This document shows positions 55,296 to 62,925 of a stretch of 64,000 nt of DNA, in pieces. A program made the position numbers and the translations under genes. The notes below the pieces were generated by a model. It was not told the DNA's origin. It did not search any database and saw only the letters and a list, made by a program, of their open reading frames with translations. Origin of the DNA: CAMCXE01 sp046347475 (GTDB lineage: Bacteria; Pseudomonadota; Gammaproteobacteria; Pseudomonadales; Cellvibrionaceae); contig JAXMGD010000009.1 in the NCBI GenBank assembly GCA_046347475.1, positions 19,098 through 83,097 on the forward strand, given 5' to 3'. Position 1 is the stretch's first letter. Every line of letters starts with the position of its first letter.

Positions 55296-55569
55296 TTAAA
55301 AACCCGCCGCTACGAGGGAAAAAATAGTGGTGGGTACATATAACACCCCAGCCAACACCCGCCACCAAACCCAGATAGATTTTTCTAAAAATACTGCGAT
55401 CCCCCCTACCAATAAACCAGCGGAGATAGCAGCCAAGGCTAAACAAGCGAACATATTGTTATCAGGGCTGATTCCTGTCTGAGACAAAAAAAAATCCCAA
55501 AACCACAATAGCAGAGGCCACAAAGAACGGCGCAAATATAAATACTCGACTAATTTTTGAAAATTGCAT
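55296..55569 (-). pseudogene. Small membrane protein gene split by a frameshift in a nine-base homopolymer
   Basis: An ATG frame starting at 55569 (MQFSKISRVFIFAPFFVASA) reads into a run of nine T (minus strand; A run at 55486-55494). It then goes on in the next frame as SQTGISPDNNMFACLALAAI and a further two hydrophobic segments to the stop at 55296. Removing one T would give a 90-residue protein with about three transmembrane helices. This could be a real mutation, a phase-variable tract or a sequencing error. Confidence 0.55.
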
Positions 55570-55599
55570 ATACAACAGCCTTAAAACTAGCGGAACAGA

Positions 55600-55705
55600 A
55601 ACAAATAACACACAGGATTTCAGATCGTCAAAAAATGAGGCCTTTTTGACAAAACCGGAGACGGGGTATTTATGGCCTGTCTGAAATAACATGTGTTCTT
55701 GGCCA
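55600..55705 (+). repeat. Repeat family B, degenerate copy
   Basis: AGGATTTCAGATCGTC ... GGCCTTTTTGAC ... GGCCTGTCTGAAATAACATG keeps the layout of family B with several mismatches. It overlaps the upstream side of the frameshifted gene. Confidence 0.55.
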
Positions 55706-55790
55706 CTTACGAAATTGACTTCTCATGCACCCGCTTCATTATGTTCACATTTAATCACTCATTTATACCCTTCAGGGTTAGCGCTTACCG

Positions 55791-55896
55791 TCCCCTCTCC
55801 CTTCGGGAGAGGGCTAGGGGGAGGCGCAGAACACCTTAAAACCAGGGAATTTTGCTCCCTCCCCTTATCAAGGGGAGGGCTGGGGTGGGGTTTTTA
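55791..55896 (+). repeat. Double G/C hairpin repeat
   Basis: Two hairpins: CCCTCTCCC/GGGAGAGGG (55793-55813) and CCCTCCCCTT/AAGGGGAGGG (55857-55879), each followed by a G-rich tail. The motif resembles intergenic REP-like sequences found in many proteobacteria. A TTTTTA tract after the second might let it act as a terminator. Confidence 0.6.
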
Positions 55897-56160
55897 GAGG
55901 CGTGAAAATCACTCGAAATACGTGGCGAAACCCTTAAATTAATAATATTGGCGAGGGGACTGCGCTTAACTCAAAACAGTGCCACCCATGGGGTGGCTCT
56001 GCATCCCTGCACTCCTCCGCACAAAATTACCTCGCGATCATCACGCCAATTGAATTCCCAGAAGGCCCTTTATTCATAAGTGCCCGAGTACTTCCTTGTA
56101 ACTACGGCGCAGGCTTCCTCACTGCACAGATTTTAAACCCGGAGTTAACCTGAGCCCCCC
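55897..56160. other. Gap with a degenerate repeat C
   Basis: From about 56050 to 56157, GAATTCCCAGAAGGC ... GTGCCCGAGTACTTCC ... AACCCGGAGTTAACCTGAG is a worn repeat C. No gene. Confidence 0.4.
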
Positions 56161-57738
56161 CTAAATCAGCCAAGGGCTGCGGGGCTGTTTGCTCGGGTCG
56201 GAAAATATCCAGCGAACGGACGGCTGCGCGCCCATATTTAATACCACCGAGTTGCGCTCAGGATAAAAATAATTTTTATCGAAAAAATAATGCTTGGCGT
56301 TGGCATCGAAACCACGCGCATCCGAATTTACAGGCAATAAACGATAATCTGCTTTTAAGCCCTGCGCTAAATCCGCAAAAGTAAACCATCGATTACGGTC
56401 GGCCCATGGCAGCAAATGGCGCAAGTCGTTGCCCGGCACTTCTCCGCCAACACCAGTAATTACAGCACTTTTTAACGCACCGGATTGGTTTTCCAAACCT
56501 GAAGACGTCACTTGCTGTACAACTAAAGTTTGCCCTTGATGCTGCACACGCATCATGCCTGCTGAAGCCATATGGCTGTCGCCAGATAAAATAACCAAAC
56601 GGGCAACTCGGGTGCGCAATTGTGCCACCAGCTCAATCATTTTGTGCTCCTCGTCCAGAGTAAGCTTGCAGGACCAATTGTCGGCAATATCGTCGCCATA
56701 CATGGGGATTTCTCTCACCAGGCTTTGCATAATGGCGTCGTAGCGCAAATGCAGGAGCGGGATGGGCACTATAAGTACGAGGTTGGCCTGCCCTTCACCA
56801 ATCGCAGCAATTTTTTCTTTTATAGCTTGACTCCAATTAGTCAAACTCTCTTCGGAGACAATGCGTTTTTGCGCAATATCGCGTTCAGTACGGGCATCTA
56901 AGGCTGCGAAAATTGTATTTTCTTGGCTATAGACCCAGGACGCATTGTGTTGCACAGAGCTGCGCGGCGGCTGGCGCAGTTGCAACATGTCAAAAAGGCG
57001 GGCCGCTTCGGGAAATAGCAGGCGCGTCAGGCCTTCTTGATCCATCTCTTGTTTCAAGTATTTTTTGTGCTGCTGGGAGCCATAGCCATCCACTATATCG
57101 TGGTCGTCCCACATCATAGCGGAGGGGACTTCAGCCAACAGGCGGGCAAATTCAGCTCGTTTAGTCCAGCCGTTCAGGTAGCAGGCACGCAACCCTTGGG
57201 CTATTTCCTCCTGAATACCGGGCCGATCCTGCCAGGCCTTGTCCGGCAAAAATTTATCGGTATAAACCTGATCCCCGCCAAGCAACATTAAATGAATCGG
57301 CGCGCCCACGCGCTGAGGCAAATGTGCGATAAAAGCGCCGTAGCCTTTGCTGCGCAATTGCTCACGCTCAGAGGCGCCCTTTTCAATATCAACACAAGAG
57401 CCAAACAGAATATTCATGGCGGCGAGGCTCTGCTCATGGGCAAAGCGAAATTGGTAACCAGCCCCAATCCAGGCACCCGAAAGAGCGTTACTGCCCAATC
57501 GCACCTCATAGTCCACTGTGCCGGACACCAGGCCTGTAAGGTCAAAGCTGAATTTCCACACAGAGGATTTACCCACTTCAAAATGCCCAAGCATCTCACC
57601 TGCAACCTGAGGCTGAGCAATAGCGTTGTGGTGCCATACTAAAAACGGGGTCAAACCCTGCGGATCATTATCTAAAACGGCCACAACAGAGCGCGCCATA
57701 TCGCCGTGATAACCGAGAATGGGGCCAAGTTTAATCAT
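56161..57738 (-). CDS. PhoD-like metallophosphatase (alkaline phosphatase D family)
   Basis: A protein of 525 residues. An N-terminal beta-sandwich leads into the PhoD-type phosphatase core: FGSC, LLGGDQVYTDKF (metal-binding GGDQ), SAMMWDDHDIVDGYG (WDDHD) and ILSGDSHMAS (GDxH). These are the calcium/iron-type ligands of PhoD-like phosphatases and phosphodiesterases. No signal peptide or Tat motif is seen at the chosen start, so it is likely cytoplasmic. The ATG at 57738 has an excellent AAGGAG site, so the upstream start at 57786 is rejected. The substrate is unknown. Confidence 0.87.
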   Translation of the reverse strand: MIKLGPILGYHGDMARSVVAVLDNDPQGLTPFLVWHHNAIAQPQVAGEMLGHFEVGKSSVWKFSFDLTGLVSGTVDYEVRLGSNALSGAWIGAGYQFRFAHEQSLAAMNILFGSCVDIEKGASEREQLRSKGYGAFIAHLPQRVGAPIHLMLLGGDQVYTDKFLPDKAWQDRPGIQEEIAQGLRACYLNGWTKRAEFARLLAEVPSAMMWDDHDIVDGYGSQQHKKYLKQEMDQEGLTRLLFPEAARLFDMLQLRQPPRSSVQHNASWVYSQENTIFAALDARTERDIAQKRIVSEESLTNWSQAIKEKIAAIGEGQANLVLIVPIPLLHLRYDAIMQSLVREIPMYGDDIADNWSCKLTLDEEHKMIELVAQLRTRVARLVILSGDSHMASAGMMRVQHQGQTLVVQQVTSSGLENQSGALKSAVITGVGGEVPGNDLRHLLPWADRNRWFTFADLAQGLKADYRLLPVNSDARGFDANAKHYFFDKNYFYPERNSVVLNMGAQPSVRWIFSDPSKQPRSPWLI

Positions 57739-57959
57739 GTGTATCTCCTTAACCAGTGCATTGAGAAATATCGATGAAAGCAGCAAAAAAACGCAGCCAA
57801 AAAGGTGTTGACCAAGAGTGTGCAGAATAAAAGCATTGCTTGAGCGGCGCTTATTACCCTTGAGCTGAGGAAATAATTAACGCAAAAATCATAAATTTAT
57901 GAGCCTGCTGCTCAGGCACGCAATATAGGCTATTTCACTGAACCAACTCAACCTTAATA

Positions 57960-58300
57960 TTGCATCTACGCTATCGAGAGAGCACACCTAAAAAAGCCCA
58001 GCACGCCCATTCCGCGCCGGAGGATTGGGTTTGGAAACTGATGCAACATATGTTACGGAGAGGATTTAAGCGAGTGCAGGATTTTGGCTTTTTACACCCC
58101 AATTCCAAACAGAAATTTCACCAAGCACAGCAATTATCGAAGGTAAATATTAAGGCGAACACAGCCAAGAAAAGGCGCCGGTCTGCAGGCGCTGCAAACA
58201 GCCGGTGGCGATAATATTGGTGTTACCTAAGCGCATGCCATTTTTGCTCCGAGCTCAGGCGATAGCAACAGGCGCAACACCGCAACCTTCGCCATTCTGA
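57960..58300 (+). pseudogene. IS91-family transposase C-terminal remnant, frameshifted
   Basis: The frame beginning at 57960 reads LHLRYRESTPKKAQ, then WVWKLMQHMLRRGFKRVQDF and GFLHPNSKQKF. This matches the C-terminal catalytic-domain tail of IS91-type (HUH) transposases, whose usual form is FRYRD...LLQHVLPKGFxRVRxxGFLHPNSKR. A frameshift before 58178 then gives PVCRRCKQPVAI, the C-x-x-C knuckle that ends such proteins, running to a TGA at 58298. The N-terminal two-thirds is absent. It marks an old insertion right beside the distal end of the integron array. Confidence 0.75.
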
Positions 58301-58427
58301 ACTCAGAACACTATTTTTTTACACCTAAAATTGTAACGCGCAGTGATGGCAAATTTTTATTGGCTCCAGCGTCCAAGGCCTGAATGCGCGCCAAAAATGG
58401 AAAACCATCAGAATTGGCCCCAAATAA

Positions 58428-58670
58428 TATTCAGCGGCTTGCTCCTTTGAGCATCACATAGAACAGAACGATTTAGGCGAGAGGAATTTTGAGTGGGCCG
58501 AAGCCGATTTTCATTCCCATTTAATCTTTGACACATTCTACCCCGCCAAAGCAATTTCCTATAAACAGTCACCGCCTTTCATCGCTTCTATCACCAATGG
58601 GCTTGCTCAACAAGTCGGTTTGATTGCAACCGTAGGCCTTGGATTTTTTACCATAAAAACAAAAACATAA
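58428..58670 (+). pseudogene. Orphan open frame of unknown origin
   Basis: About 80 codons are open without a clear start. The chain includes SFEHHIEQNDLGERNFEWAE, FDTFYPAKAISYKQSPPF and GLIATVGLGFF. It ends at TAA 58668, ten bases before the stop of the convergent last cassette gene. The composition looks coding. No family is recognised; it may be a gene tail truncated by the array or by the IS91 element. Confidence 0.35.
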
Positions 58671-58679
58671 TAATAAAAC

Positions 58680-59069
58680 TTACTTTCCGTGACTTAAACG
58701 AATAACTTGCGCTGTTGTTTTACAAATTTCAATTTCTGCAACGCCGCCTTTCAAGCCAGACCTTAGAGAACCGGAAATAAACCACACACCGTTTTCCAAT
58801 TTTGCCTTATAGGGCTGCTCACTTTTAATTTTCTTGCTTCCGTAAATAGGTTCCCAAACAGCTACAGCAATTTTTATCGCTGCCTCTTCATTTGGAACGT
58901 ACCCTTCTTGAGGGACATACGTAGACTTTCCTAACCCTTCAGACTGCTGATTTTTACTGCACGCTTCATTAGCTTGTGCTGAACCTAAAATACTTCTTTC
59001 TGGTTCGGCATAAGCTAAGTCTGAAGAGCAAACAACAAAGCTACAAATTATCACACTGTATATTTTCAT
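58680..59069 (-). CDS. Integron cassette gene: NTF2-fold immunity-like secreted protein
   Basis: A protein of 129 residues. A signal peptide (MKIYSVIICSFVVCSSDLAYA) is followed by GYVPNEEAAIKIAVAVWEPI, KPYKAKL-like (QPYKAKLENGVWFISGSL) and a GGVAEIEICK...SHGK end. This fits the NTF2-fold immunity protein pattern associated with polymorphic toxins. The start is taken after the attC core, at 59069, not at 59090. It is the last cassette of the array; no attC follows it. No partner toxin is seen, so it may be an orphan immunity gene. Confidence 0.7.
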   Translation of the reverse strand: MKIYSVIICSFVVCSSDLAYAEPERSILGSAQANEACSKNQQSEGLGKSTYVPQEGYVPNEEAAIKIAVAVWEPIYGSKKIKSEQPYKAKLENGVWFISGSLRSGLKGGVAEIEICKTTAQVIRLSHGK

Positions 59070-59074
59070 ATTGA

Positions 59075-59194
59075 GCCTAACGCTCAGCACACACCTAGCT
59101 GGTGCGAAGCGCTTTTCGTGTTATTGTTTGAGCAACAGCGAGTAACACAAAAACCGCGCAGCACCTTCTGTCAGACCGGTTTCGATTGTTAGCC
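59075..59194 (-). other. attC site 1
   Basis: Simple sites GCCTAAC (59075-59081) and GTTAGCC (59188-59194) bound a 120-bp imperfect palindrome with inner pairs such as AGCTGGTGC/GCAGCACC and TGTTATTGTTTGAGC/CAGCGAGTAACA. The stop codon of the upstream cassette gene lies inside the right-hand simple site. Confidence 0.88.
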
Positions 59195-59779
59195 ATATAG
59201 TGCTCTGCCTACTTCAGCTAGTGAAATCCCCTTGATTATTTCACCATCCTTGAGCTTAATCCCTAAATTGTATAGATTCTCCACTTTAACTCTCTCGTAT
59301 CGACTTTCATCTATTACGGAGCTACCTATACATAATTGCAATACTTCTCCATTTTTAATTTTGCGAACCAAGCTAAAGCTAGAAGTAGGAAAAGATCGGC
59401 TTTGGAGTAACTCGGGATCATCATCGATTTCCACATAGCTGAAAAGGTACTGACCATATAGGCAGAGCAATTCATCACCGCCAACGTCAATAATGTGGCA
59501 CATGCAACTCGTATTTAGGTCGTCAAAAGTTATCGCGCCACTGGCATGATATGTTTCTTCTACGGCCTTCTTTTCTCTAATCAGCTCACCTATGTATTGT
59601 TCGTCGGTTTGCCCCTTGAGACGGCGCATAAACCCCTCATTGCAAACTATTACAGATGGGAACATTAATGCAAACCATAGAGCCATTCCAATAAGCGGAT
59701 GTAGATTACCTCCTCCTAAATGAAGATAAATCCACATTCCAACAGCTATGCAAATTAACGCAAAAAGTAGACGCATCAT
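59189..59779 (-). CDS. Integron cassette gene: hypothetical membrane protein
   Basis: A protein of 196 residues. Two N-terminal transmembrane segments (MMRLLFALICIAVGMWIYLH and GMALWFALMFPSVIV) precede a soluble C-terminal part of about 140 residues with alternating charged and hydrophobic residues. No family is recognised. The stop codon overlaps attC site 1 and the start lies just after attC site 2, so this is a single-gene cassette. It is AT-richer than the chromosomal genes to the left. Confidence 0.75.
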   Translation of the reverse strand: MMRLLFALICIAVGMWIYLHLGGGNLHPLIGMALWFALMFPSVIVCNEGFMRRLKGQTDEQYIGELIREKKAVEETYHASGAITFDDLNTSCMCHIIDVGGDELLCLYGQYLFSYVEIDDDPELLQSRSFPTSSFSLVRKIKNGEVLQLCIGSSVIDESRYERVKVENLYNLGIKLKDGEIIKGISLAEVGRALYG

Positions 59780-59782
59780 TGG

Positions 59783-59888
59783 CTAATGCCGCTGTACCCG
59801 GACCAGATTGCGGAGCGGTTTTGTTATATAAGCGCAGCGAACACAAAACTGCGCAGCAATTTGGTTCCGGTTGAAAACATAGTTAAGC
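59783..59888 (-). other. attC site 2 (degenerate core)
   Basis: GTTAAGC at 59882-59888 and GGCTAAT at 59783-59789, the latter giving ATTAGCC in the cassette strand where GTTRRRY is expected. The inner palindrome is TTTTGTTATATAAGC ... CGAACACAAAACTGCG. The altered crossover base may weaken excision here. Confidence 0.75.
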
Positions 59889-60377
59889 ATTTCTGCGACG
59901 CCATTGAAGATAATAGTAAATTGCTGCACCTACCAAACCGGAGTAAAGGCAAAACTTATGCAAGAAACCTACGGATAGTACACCCAAGAATATGTTTGCT
60001 TCTGTTACCGGATAAAATGGTTGAACGTCTGAATGCATAATGCTATCCAGGAGTACATGACTAAAACTACCAACAAAAGCGCTAAGAAATACAACCCACC
60101 AAGCAATATTGACTCGAACGGACGGCGTTATACGCAATATCCACAAGCCCAGTTCTGGCAGGTACTTTCCCGTTATTGCCGAGAGAATAGCCAATAACGT
60201 AGCGCCTATGTAAGTATGAGAAAACCCGTGTATATGCCCCTCACCTGAAATTAGTACAATTAACGGCTGAATATCCATAACAATTTGTGTCCAGCCAAAC
60301 ACCATTAAACTGAACGAGCCTCCCATCAAGGCTTTTATGAATATTCCCGGCCCCATATGAAACGGTGTAAATGGCAC
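59883..60377 (-). CDS. Integron cassette gene: DUF457-like (metal-dependent hydrolase-type) membrane protein
   Basis: A protein of 164 residues. It begins MPFTPFHMGPG with a GTG start and AGGAGAG upstream. Later come VFGWTQIVMDIQPL, GEGHIHGFSHTYIGAT (His-rich) and SHVLLDSIMHSDVQP (H-x-x-x-D-x-x-x-H). This His/Asp pattern with four hydrophobic segments resembles the membrane-bound hydrolase family DUF457/YdjM. The longer frame up to 60458 is rejected because it would start inside attC site 3. Function unknown. Confidence 0.75.
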   Translation of the reverse strand: MPFTPFHMGPGIFIKALMGGSFSLMVFGWTQIVMDIQPLIVLISGEGHIHGFSHTYIGATLLAILSAITGKYLPELGLWILRITPSVRVNIAWWVVFLSAFVGSFSHVLLDSIMHSDVQPFYPVTEANIFLGVLSVGFLHKFCLYSGLVGAAIYYYLQWRRRNA

Positions 60378-60392
60378 TTTCTCTCCTATTTT

Positions 60393-60476
60393 GCTTAACG
60401 CCGCCGGCATGCGCGACTTTGTAGTGGAGGCGAAGCCGCAACGAAAAAGACGTCGCATTGCCTGGCCTTGTTAACG
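60393..60476 (-). other. attC site 3
   Basis: GCTTAAC (60393-60399) and GTTAACG (60470-60476) bound an 84-bp palindrome with inner arms GCGCGACTTT and AAAGACGTCGC around GCGAAGCCGCAAC. Confidence 0.82.
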
Positions 60477-60761
60477 TTGCTGCCACTGTATTTTAAAAGG
60501 GATACTGATTTTGCCATGATCAACATCCGCACAATCCGCAGCATTGCCGAAAAAAATAAAGCGGTTTTTTCCGGTTAGACCATACAGCGGTTCATCTTCG
60601 TTTGCATATTGTGCAGGAGGTATAACCGTTGAGACTTGATCAGAACTAAGACTTGCTCGACGCATTAACTCTGCCGCATCCTCTACGCTCACGAGTTGGG
60701 GGTCGCATGGTGTACCGTAAGACCAACCGCAATATCCATTGTGTATGAAATACTTAGCCAT
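60471..60761 (-). CDS. Integron cassette gene: small hypothetical protein
   Basis: A protein of 96 residues, starting MAKYFIHNGYCGWSYGTPCD at 60761, directly after attC site 4; the earlier start at 60791 lies inside that site. It is soluble, with three cysteines and two acidic stretches. The stop overlaps attC site 3. No family is recognised. Confidence 0.7.
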   Translation of the reverse strand: MAKYFIHNGYCGWSYGTPCDPQLVSVEDAAELMRRASLSSDQVSTVIPPAQYANEDEPLYGLTGKNRFIFFGNAADCADVDHGKISIPFKIQWQQR

Positions 60762-60767
60762 AAAAAA

Positions 60768-60844
60768 CTTTAACGCCGCAATAAAGGGCACCCATCAACG
60801 CGCCCAGTCGAAGGTGACTTTGATTTCCCTGCTAACACTTGGCT
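60768..60844 (-). other. attC site 4 (short)
   Basis: CTTTAAC (60768-60774) and CTTGGCT (60838-60844), with inner arms GGGCACC...AAGGTGAC and ATTTCCCTGC. At 77 bp it is the shortest site, and both simple sites deviate from consensus by a base. Confidence 0.65.
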
Positions 60845-61262
60845 ATGCATTATATTCAAGGCGCTTACCCAGACCAACAACATTATCATTGCCATAACCG
60901 ATGGCAGCGTAAAATGCTATAACAGCTCCGTTGGCGGTGCGAACCTGCAAGTTAATTTTAGGGCATCCCTTCTGTTTAATGAGAGCTTCAACGGCTTGCA
61001 TAATAGACTTTCCGTATCCCCTGCGCTGTTCCGATGGTTTGACAGCTAAGTAATTAATCCAGCCTCGGTGGCCTTCATAGCCGCCCATTACAGAAGCTAT
61101 AAGTCCGCACTCGTTAACACCAACAAGAAAGAGATCTGGATCAACTTTAAGTTTTCGTTCGATATCTTTAGCAGGATCATTTTGTGGCACTACGAGACCA
61201 CATTCATTCCAAAGCGAAATGACTTCTTTTTTATCTTTCGTTTCAAATGCACGTATTTTCAT
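60843..61262 (-). CDS. Integron cassette gene: GNAT acetyltransferase (YpeA-like)
   Basis: A protein of 139 residues. It follows the E. coli YpeA layout: MKIRAFETKDKKEVISLWNE, NDPAKDIERKLKVDPDLFLV, GGYEGHRGWINYLAVKPSEQ and RRGYGKSIMQ (the acetyl-CoA loop R-R-G-x-G-K). It ends GLGKRLE. The acceptor is unknown. Acetyltransferases are among the commonest cassette genes. The stop overlaps attC site 4. Confidence 0.88.
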   Translation of the reverse strand: MKIRAFETKDKKEVISLWNECGLVVPQNDPAKDIERKLKVDPDLFLVGVNECGLIASVMGGYEGHRGWINYLAVKPSEQRRGYGKSIMQAVEALIKQKGCPKINLQVRTANGAVIAFYAAIGYGNDNVVGLGKRLEYNA

Positions 61263-61267
61263 AATAG

Positions 61268-61400
61268 TGTTAACGCCGAGTTCAGCGGCAGTTTTTAAGT
61301 TGTGGTTTTATGGAATACTTTTGCGCAGCAAAACCATAAAACCGCGACTTAAAAACTGTCCAAGGAGCGAAGCGACTGGTGCTGCAACGACTTGTTAGGC
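61268..61400 (-). other. attC site 5
   Basis: TGTTAAC (61268-61274) and GTTAGGC (61394-61400) bound 133 bp, the longest site. The strong inner arms are GTTTTTAAGTTGTGGTTTTA and AAAACCGCGACTTAAAAAC. Confidence 0.87.
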
Positions 61401-61884
61401 ATTTACTTTTTGCCAATACCCAACGTCAACCCACTTACCAAACTTACGCCCAACTTCTGCAAAGTGAGCGACCTTTTTAAAACCAAAATACTCATGCAAT
61501 TTTTCACTAGATTCATTAGGTATGAGCAATACAACCAAGAATTACATGGCATTGCAGTTCCTTTAAAGATTGCAATAAAGAAGCATAAAGTTCCTTTCCG
61601 TAACCTTTTCTAGATAGGCCATGCTTTAAATAAATTGTAACTTCAGCCGTATTTTTATACGCACTGCGTTCTTTCCATTTTGATGCGTAAGCGTAGCCAA
61701 TTAGCTCGCCATCAACCTCACAAACCAGCCAAGGATACAACTTTGTATAAGCTTCTATTCGCTTTGACGTTTCCGAGGAATTCAAAGGCTCTTCTTCGAA
61801 TGTAATTACCGTATGATTGATATAGTAATTATATATTTCACAAATCTGCTCCATGTCTTTTGATTCACAAGGCCGAATATTCAC
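61395..61884 (-). pseudogene. Integron cassette gene: phosphinothricin-acetyltransferase-like GNAT, frameshifted
   Basis: The start is a GTG at 61884 (VNIRPCESKDMEQICEIYNY) with GGGAGAG upstream. RPCES...INHTVITFEEEP and GLSRKGYGKELYASLL fit the PAT/bar GNAT subfamily. The frame stops early at 61516 (GCIAHT). One extra base near 61522-61526 accounts for this: shifting frame there gives IPNESSEKLHEYFGFKKVAH and ends ...GYWQKVNA at 61395, inside attC site 5. The gene looks recently broken, or the base is a sequencing error. Confidence 0.8.
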
Positions 61885-61896
61885 TTTCTCTCCCTT

Positions 61897-62013
61897 GCCT
61901 AACGCCTTGCACACGCGAAACTGGGTTGGCGTGGTTTTGTGTTATTGTTTGAGCGCAGCGAGTAACACAAAACCGCGACGGCCCAGTTTTCGCCGTGGCG
62001 CAAATTGTTAGCT
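61897..62013 (-). other. attC site 6
   Basis: GCCTAAC (61897-61903) and GTTAGCT (62007-62013), 117 bp. The inner arms GCGAAACTGGGTTGGCG/CGCCCAGTTTTCGCC-type and TTTTGTGTTATTG...GAGTAACACAAAA closely match those of site 1. Confidence 0.88.
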
Positions 62014-62483
62014 TACTCACCGAATCCATGGACTTTTTCGATTGCAATACCCTCAGATTGCTCCTTGGTCAACGAATGGTCCTTCCTTGTAAAAAATAAT
62101 GTTGGCCGTTGCGTTTCATTTCCCAGTTTTACATTCAACTCCAAACCCAACGTATTTTCATATGATGGAATTTGATTCGCAGCCTTACCTGAAAATGCCG
62201 GCTTGGAGCTATTGTCTTCATTATAACTTTTAACATACTCAAAAAAGTTGTCTTGATGCACCTCAGCCCAAATTCCCCAACCATAAGATTTATCTGTATC
62301 TATCACAGGAAAATAAGCTACGCCACGAATGAAATATCGCTCATCTAACCTACAAAGATCTGAGCCTATTTGTGTTCTTTCTTCTCGTTCTGATTCGGAC
62401 AACTCCCATATTTCGTCCGGCATCTTATAACTTTTATCGAAAGCTATTTCACCGATTTCCTTGCCACAGCAACTGCACTTCAT
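62013..62483 (-). CDS. Integron cassette gene: DUF2199 domain protein
   Basis: A protein of 156 residues. It starts MKCSCCGKEIGEIAFDKSYK (a C-x-x-C at the N-terminus), then RCDLDERYFIRG-like (SDLCRLDERYFIRGV) and SYGWGIWAEV, the pattern of DUF2199 proteins. Function unknown. The start at 62483 has GGGAGAAA upstream. The longer frame to 62690 runs across attC site 7 and is rejected. Confidence 0.85.
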   Translation of the reverse strand: MKCSCCGKEIGEIAFDKSYKMPDEIWELSESEREERTQIGSDLCRLDERYFIRGVAYFPVIDTDKSYGWGIWAEVHQDNFFEYVKSYNEDNSSKPAFSGKAANQIPSYENTLGLELNVKLGNETQRPTLFFTRKDHSLTKEQSEGIAIEKVHGFGE

Positions 62484-62498
62484 TAATTTCTCCCGGAC

Positions 62499-62614
62499 AG
62501 CTAACACCTTGCACAGCAGAAACTTTTGCGTAGTATTTTTTGTGCGCAAAATGAGCGTAGCGAATGCACAAAAAATGCGGAGTGAAAGTTTTCTGCTGAT
62601 GCTAATGGTTAGGT
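62499..62614 (-). other. attC site 7
   Basis: AGCTAAC (62499-62505) and GTTAGGT (62608-62614), 116 bp. Inner arms CAGCAGAAACTTTTGCG and GAGTGAAAGTTTTCTGCTG, with TTTTTTGTGCGCAAAATGAG / GAATGCACAAAAAA inside. Confidence 0.88.
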
Positions 62615-62812
62615 TTAAGCGCGATGCCCGATGCAGACAGAACCGCACCCAAACCCAACGAATTAATTTGGCCCTAGAGTGAGCTAGCACGATAATGCTA
62701 GCTGTATTTTTTGGGCATGTATTGTGTGCAGCCTAGTACAGGCCAAACACACTTTAAATCAACCGAAATTTTGTTAAAAACGTTGTACCGAGAAACCCAA
62801 AATGAGCGGAAC
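62615..62812 (-). other. Integron cassette without a recognisable gene
   Basis: About 198 bp between two attC sites, with no minus-strand gene that starts inside it. A perfect 8-bp inverted repeat AGCTAGCA/TGCTAGCT lies at 62682-62703. On the plus strand it is followed by six T, like a terminator. A 17-codon plus-strand frame (ATG 62624, MPDADRTAPKPNELIWP) ends just before that hairpin. The cassette may be regulatory, carry a tiny gene, or be decayed. Confidence 0.6.
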
Positions 62813-62924
62813 CTAACGCCGCTGTATGGGGCATTTTTTGTGTAGTGGAGTTTTGGGGTAATGTGGCGTAGCCACCCCAAAACGGAGCGAAGCAAAAAAT
62901 GTCCCTATGACAGCTTTGTTATGG
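62813..62924 (-). other. attC site 8
   Basis: ACCTAAC (62813-62819) and GTTATGG (62918-62924), 112 bp. Long inner arms GGCATTTTTTGTG...GAGTTTTGGGGT and ACCCCAAAACGGAG...AAAAAATG. Confidence 0.83.
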
Positions 62925-62925
62925 C

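Noticed and set aside
62698..62895. 65-residue minus-strand gene in the gene-less cassette
   Set aside because: Its start lies within attC site 8, so it would not be carried intact by the cassette.
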